Shown here: one piece after another, positions 6,468 to 8,004 of the stretch
Position numbering within the stretch: the first letter of the stretch is position 1
Layout: each line of letters begins with the position of its first letter
NCBI GenBank assembly: GCA_934675225.1
Contig: CAKUQA010000040.1
Location: 1-8,004, forward strand
Origin: an uncultured Candidatus Melainabacteria bacterium
GTDB lineage: Bacteria; Cyanobacteriota; Vampirovibrionia; Gastranaerophilales; Gastranaerophilaceae
Direction of reading: 5' to 3'
DNA length: 8,004 nucleotides
The notes under the pieces: generated by a model
What the model saw: the letters and a program-made list of their open reading frames with translations, nothing else
Told to the model about the DNA's origin: nothing
Database searches by the model: none
Program-made: the position numbers and the translations under genes

Positions 6468-7171
6468 ACAGGTAATTCTTTCCACATTCGACCTTGTAGA
6501 GTACAACCTGCAACCTTTTTATTTACACCACCCCATTGCTTAAAAAAGAATGGTACATTATTTTCTATACAGTTATCTCTAATTTCAGTAACCCAGTCTT
6601 CTTTTATAGGCCTTGCACCAGGACCACTTTCACCACCAACAATTACCCAATTAATATTATTTAAAGATAAATCTTTAATTTCTGTAATCATTGGTTCTAT
6701 TGATAAATATTTAATATGGGCAGGTGTATTAACTAAATATGGGATTCTTTGTTTTTGTTCTTCAGATTCCACAGTAACACCAAGCCAAATATTTTTAGTC
6801 CAATTTAATTTTGGGGCTAATTCTTCTAATCTTTCTGCACGTTTTGTTAAAACTTGAAAAGTATGCCAAGATGCACGGTTCATAGTATTAAAAACTTTTA
6901 TAATGAAATCATCGGGTACATCTTTATGAAACAAATCACTCATTGAACAAACAAAAATTGTTTGAGGTTTTTTCCATTTTAATGGTTCTTCTAAACATTC
7001 CTCATGCATTGTAACCTTAAAACAGTTTTTATATTTGGGTTGTCCCATTGCATGTAATCGTCTTGTCATTCTTTCTGCATAACAATGTTGGCAACCTTCA
7101 CTAATTTTTGTACAACCAGTAATTGGATTCCAAGTTGATTCTGTCCACTCAATTTTTGATTTTTCTGCCAT
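6464..7171 (-). CDS. DUF5131 / phage Gp37-Gp68 family three-Cys protein
   Basis: The 235-residue product is a full-length member of PF07505, to judge by family landmarks in order: IEWTESTWNPITGC at 7-20, the three-Cys motif C20-x6-C27-x2-C30 followed by YAE, VCSMSDLFH at 74-82, FQVLTKRAERL at 105-115, LGVTVESEEQKQRI at 130-143, LSIEPM at 156-161, GGESGPGARPI at 179-189, FFKQWGG at 209-215, and GRMWKELP at the end. The cysteine cluster resembles, but does not equal, the CX3CX2C of radical SAM enzymes, so an iron-sulfur cluster is plausible, not shown. The family occurs in many phages and mobile elements; its substrate is unknown to me. It is convergent to tcmP with a 4-base overlap at the stop codons (6464-6467), an unusual arrangement for the pair. 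The ATG at 7171 has no Shine-Dalgarno and lies 9 bases after a TATAAT. Confidence 0.9.
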   Translation of the reverse strand: MAEKSKIEWTESTWNPITGCTKISEGCQHCYAERMTRRLHAMGQPKYKNCFKVTMHEECLEEPLKWKKPQTIFVCSMSDLFHKDVPDDFIIKVFNTMNRASWHTFQVLTKRAERLEELAPKLNWTKNIWLGVTVESEEQKQRIPYLVNTPAHIKYLSIEPMITEIKDLSLNNINWVIVGGESGPGARPIKEDWVTEIRDNCIENNVPFFFKQWGGVNKKVAGCTLQGRMWKELPV

Positions 7172-7180
7172 AATAGATTA

Positions 7181-7186
7181 ATTATA
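7181..7186 (-). promoter_or_regulatory. -10 box for the DUF5131 gene, near-leaderless
   Basis: On the minus strand a perfect TATAAT ends 9 bases before the ATG at 7171. Transcription would start about 0-3 bases before that ATG, and no Shine-Dalgarno is present. No clear -35 box is seen at 16-18 bases, so strength is uncertain, and TATAAT can occur by chance in such AT-rich DNA. Confidence 0.45.
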
Positions 7187-7248
7187 CTTATGAAACCTAG
7201 CCTTATAACATTTAAATGGTGTATTTTTACAGGAAATATATTTAGAAT

Positions 7249-7286
7249 AAAAAAAACAGGAGAGCCTCCCTAGTAAACCCCTCCTG
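7249..7286 (-). terminator. Intrinsic terminator, minus strand
   Basis: Read on the minus strand, CAGGAG (7286-7281) pairs with CTCCTG (7262-7257). A G-U and a G-C pair extend the stem to 8 pairs around a 14-base loop, and eight T residues follow (7256-7249). It lies just downstream of the 55-residue coiled-coil gene and upstream of the DUF5131 promoter, so it insulates the two minus-strand genes. A competing small hairpin, GGAG (7259-7262) with CTCC (7266-7269), can form on the plus strand. Confidence 0.8.
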
Positions 7287-7324
7287 GTGCCATTTCATGA
7301 TATTTGCACAGTGATATGTATATG

Positions 7325-7492
7325 TTAAGTAAAAGTATCAAGTAGCAAAGCTTTTTTCTGTTTATATAAATCGTCAAGTCTTTTCTGATTTTGAATTTCT
7401 TCAACAAGTTTTAGGTACTCAATTTTCTGCAACTCTATTTCATGTCGTTTTTCTTCTAACTTAACTTCTAATGAAATAATTTTATCGTTCAT
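7325..7492 (-). CDS. Small coiled-coil protein of unknown function
   Basis: The product is 55 residues if started at the ATG at 7492, which I prefer because GAGG lies 6 bases upstream of it on the minus strand. An in-frame GTG at 7537 would add 15 residues but has no ribosome binding site. The sequence is dominated by E, K, Q, L and I in heptad-like spacing (SLEVKLEEKRHEIEL, then YLKLVEEIQNQKRLDDLYKQKK), which predicts one long amphipathic helix likely to form a coiled-coil dimer. There is no membrane segment or signal. It is divergent to the resolvase, with 227 bases between them that hold the res-like site, and is followed by a good intrinsic terminator. Those flanking signals are the main reason to believe it is a real gene. 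It may be an element-borne accessory or regulatory protein, but nothing in the sequence names a function. Confidence 0.6.
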   Translation of the reverse strand: MNDKIISLEVKLEEKRHEIELQKIEYLKLVEEIQNQKRLDDLYKQKKALLLDTFT

Positions 7493-7562
7493 TTGGAACC
7501 TCAAATCTTGTTTGTATATTTTAATTAAAAAATTCACTAATGATTTTCGGAATTGTTTTTTG

Positions 7563-7675
7563 TGTTCGTAAGAGTAAACTTAAACGGACATTAAATTTTT
7601 GCCTGAAATTCCGTTCGTAAATCTTCCAACTTGTAGTTTACGAATGTTCTTATAAAATCTTGACTTTTACGAATA
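7563..7675 (+). other. res: Resolvase recombination site (res, subsites I-II-III)
   Basis: Three successive dyads share the arm TGTTCGTAA or its complement. Site I spans 7563-7590 (28 bases): TGTTCGTAAG on the left, and TAAACGGACA on the right, whose complement is TGTCCGTTTA. After a 21-base gap, site II spans 7612-7646 (35 bases), with perfect inner arms TTCGTAAA (7614-7621) and TTTACGAA (7637-7644). Site III spans about 7645-7675: a degenerate TGTTCTTA (7645-7652) and TTACGAA (7667-7673). Gamma-delta/Tn3 res has sites of 28, 34 and 25 bases in this order, with site I farthest from tnpR and a gap of about 22 bases between I and II, so the match in geometry is close. Site I would be the crossover site, near 7576/7577. 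Subsite limits were found by eye. Confidence 0.75.
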
Positions 7676-7687
7676 GCGCGTTAGACT
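7660..7687 (+). promoter_or_regulatory. Resolvase gene promoter overlapping res site III
   Basis: TTGACT (7660-7665) and TAGACT (7682-7687) are separated by 16 bases and lie 33 bases before the resolvase ATG. The -35 box and spacer fall inside res site III, so bound resolvase would block transcription, as known for tnpR of Tn3-family elements. The -10 match is only moderate. Confidence 0.55.
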
Positions 7688-7719
7688 ATAGATGCTAAAA
7701 CTCAAGCAGGGAGATGAAT

Positions 7720-8004
7720 ATGGCGAACATTAATTCTAAAACATTTGGCTATTGTCGAGTATCTTCAACCGACCAAAAAGAAGATAGACAACTAGAAGCA
7801 ATGTTAGATCTTGGGATTAATGAACGAGATATTTTTGTGGACAAATGCTCAGGTAAAAATTTTGATCGACCTCAATACCAAGCACTAAAAGTTCAACTTA
7901 GAGAAGGAGATGTTCTTGTAATAAAATCCATAGACCGATTAGGGCGGAATTACAAACAAATTTGTGAAGAATGGCGTGAAATTACTAGAGAAATCAAAGC
8001 TAAC
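7720..8004 (+). CDS. Serine recombinase, resolvase/invertase type (3' end outside window)
   Basis: The first 95 codons of a small serine recombinase are present; the frame is open to the end of the window. The N-terminal catalytic domain is clear: FGYCRVSSTDQ at residues 9-19 holds the expected catalytic Ser at S15 with R13 beside it. FVDKCSGKNFDRPQY at 39-53 supplies R50, and DVLVIKSIDRLGRN at 64-77 supplies D72, R73 and R76. These correspond to S10, R8, R45, D67, R68 and R71 of gamma-delta resolvase. The E-helix and the C-terminal helix-turn-helix should lie beyond the window. The start is ATG 7720, with AGGGAG at 7708-7713 six bases upstream. The res-like site directly upstream favours a resolvase (cointegrate or multimer resolution) over an invertase. 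No MerR-type DNA-binding domain precedes the catalytic domain, so it is not an IS607-type transposase. Confidence 0.93.
   Translation, partial: MANINSKTFGYCRVSSTDQKEDRQLEAMLDLGINERDIFVDKCSGKNFDRPQYQALKVQLREGDVLVIKSIDRLGRNYKQICEEWREITREIKAN

Noticed and set aside
6464..7171. Calling the DUF5131 protein a radical SAM enzyme
   Set aside because: The cysteine spacing is C-x6-C-x2-C, not the canonical CX3CX2C; an iron-sulfur role is possible but unproven.
7493..7537. GTG start at 7537 for the coiled-coil protein
   Set aside because: There is no ribosome binding site before it, whereas ATG 7492 has GAGG at 6 bases.
7548..7613. Inverted pair CGGAATT (7548-7554) and AATTCCG (7607-7613)
   Set aside because: The arms are 52 bases apart and flank res site I loosely; no known res part corresponds, and it may be chance.

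Overview
This window is low-GC bacterial DNA, strongly AT-rich by eye. It uses the standard code and has clear purine-rich ribosome binding sites. A TonB C-terminal-like domain, several Sec signal peptides and an LprI-like periplasmic domain point to a Gram-negative (diderm) cell. The gene style (zinc-ribbon membrane proteins, YDRYGNRTG repeat proteins, adhesin-E-like exported proteins) would suit a host-associated low-GC lineage such as the gut Melainabacteria, but that placement is a guess. No ribosomal or housekeeping marker is present to settle it.

Region 1 (14-4695) is a run of six co-directional genes separated by 4-22 bases, most with a good Shine-Dalgarno, so it is very likely one operon. 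All six products look membrane-bound or exported. In order they are a polytopic membrane protein, a single-pass protein with a TonB/TolA-like low-complexity linker, an exported protein with a TonB C-terminal-like domain, a large exported protein of unknown type, an exported protein made almost entirely of 21-residue YDRYGNRTG repeats, and a zinc-ribbon/one-TM/LprI-like protein. Together they suggest an envelope or surface function that cannot be named.

Region 2 (about 4740-7190) is a compact accessory module. It has a small protein built of two copies of an unrecognised ~60-residue domain, then tcmP (three-Cys-motif partner protein, methyltransferase-like, ending in a possible beta-clamp-binding motif). 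Convergent to these is a DUF5131 (phage Gp37/Gp68) protein with a C-x6-C-x2-C motif. TcmP and the three-Cys protein are a recognised gene pair of unknown function; the duplicated-domain protein is a candidate third component. Both outward promoters place a perfect TATAAT so close to the start codon that the transcripts would be leaderless or nearly so.

Region 3 (about 7190-8004) looks like the edge of a mobile element. It has a minus-strand intrinsic terminator, a 55-residue coiled-coil protein, a 227-base divergent intergenic region, and the first 95 codons of a resolvase-type serine recombinase that runs off the window. The intergenic region contains three successive dyads with nearly the sizes and order of a Tn3/gamma-delta res site (I-II-III). 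The resolvase promoter overlaps site III, which implies autoregulation. The simplest reading is that the TcmP module travels on, or sits next to, a plasmid- or transposon-derived segment inserted downstream of an envelope operon.
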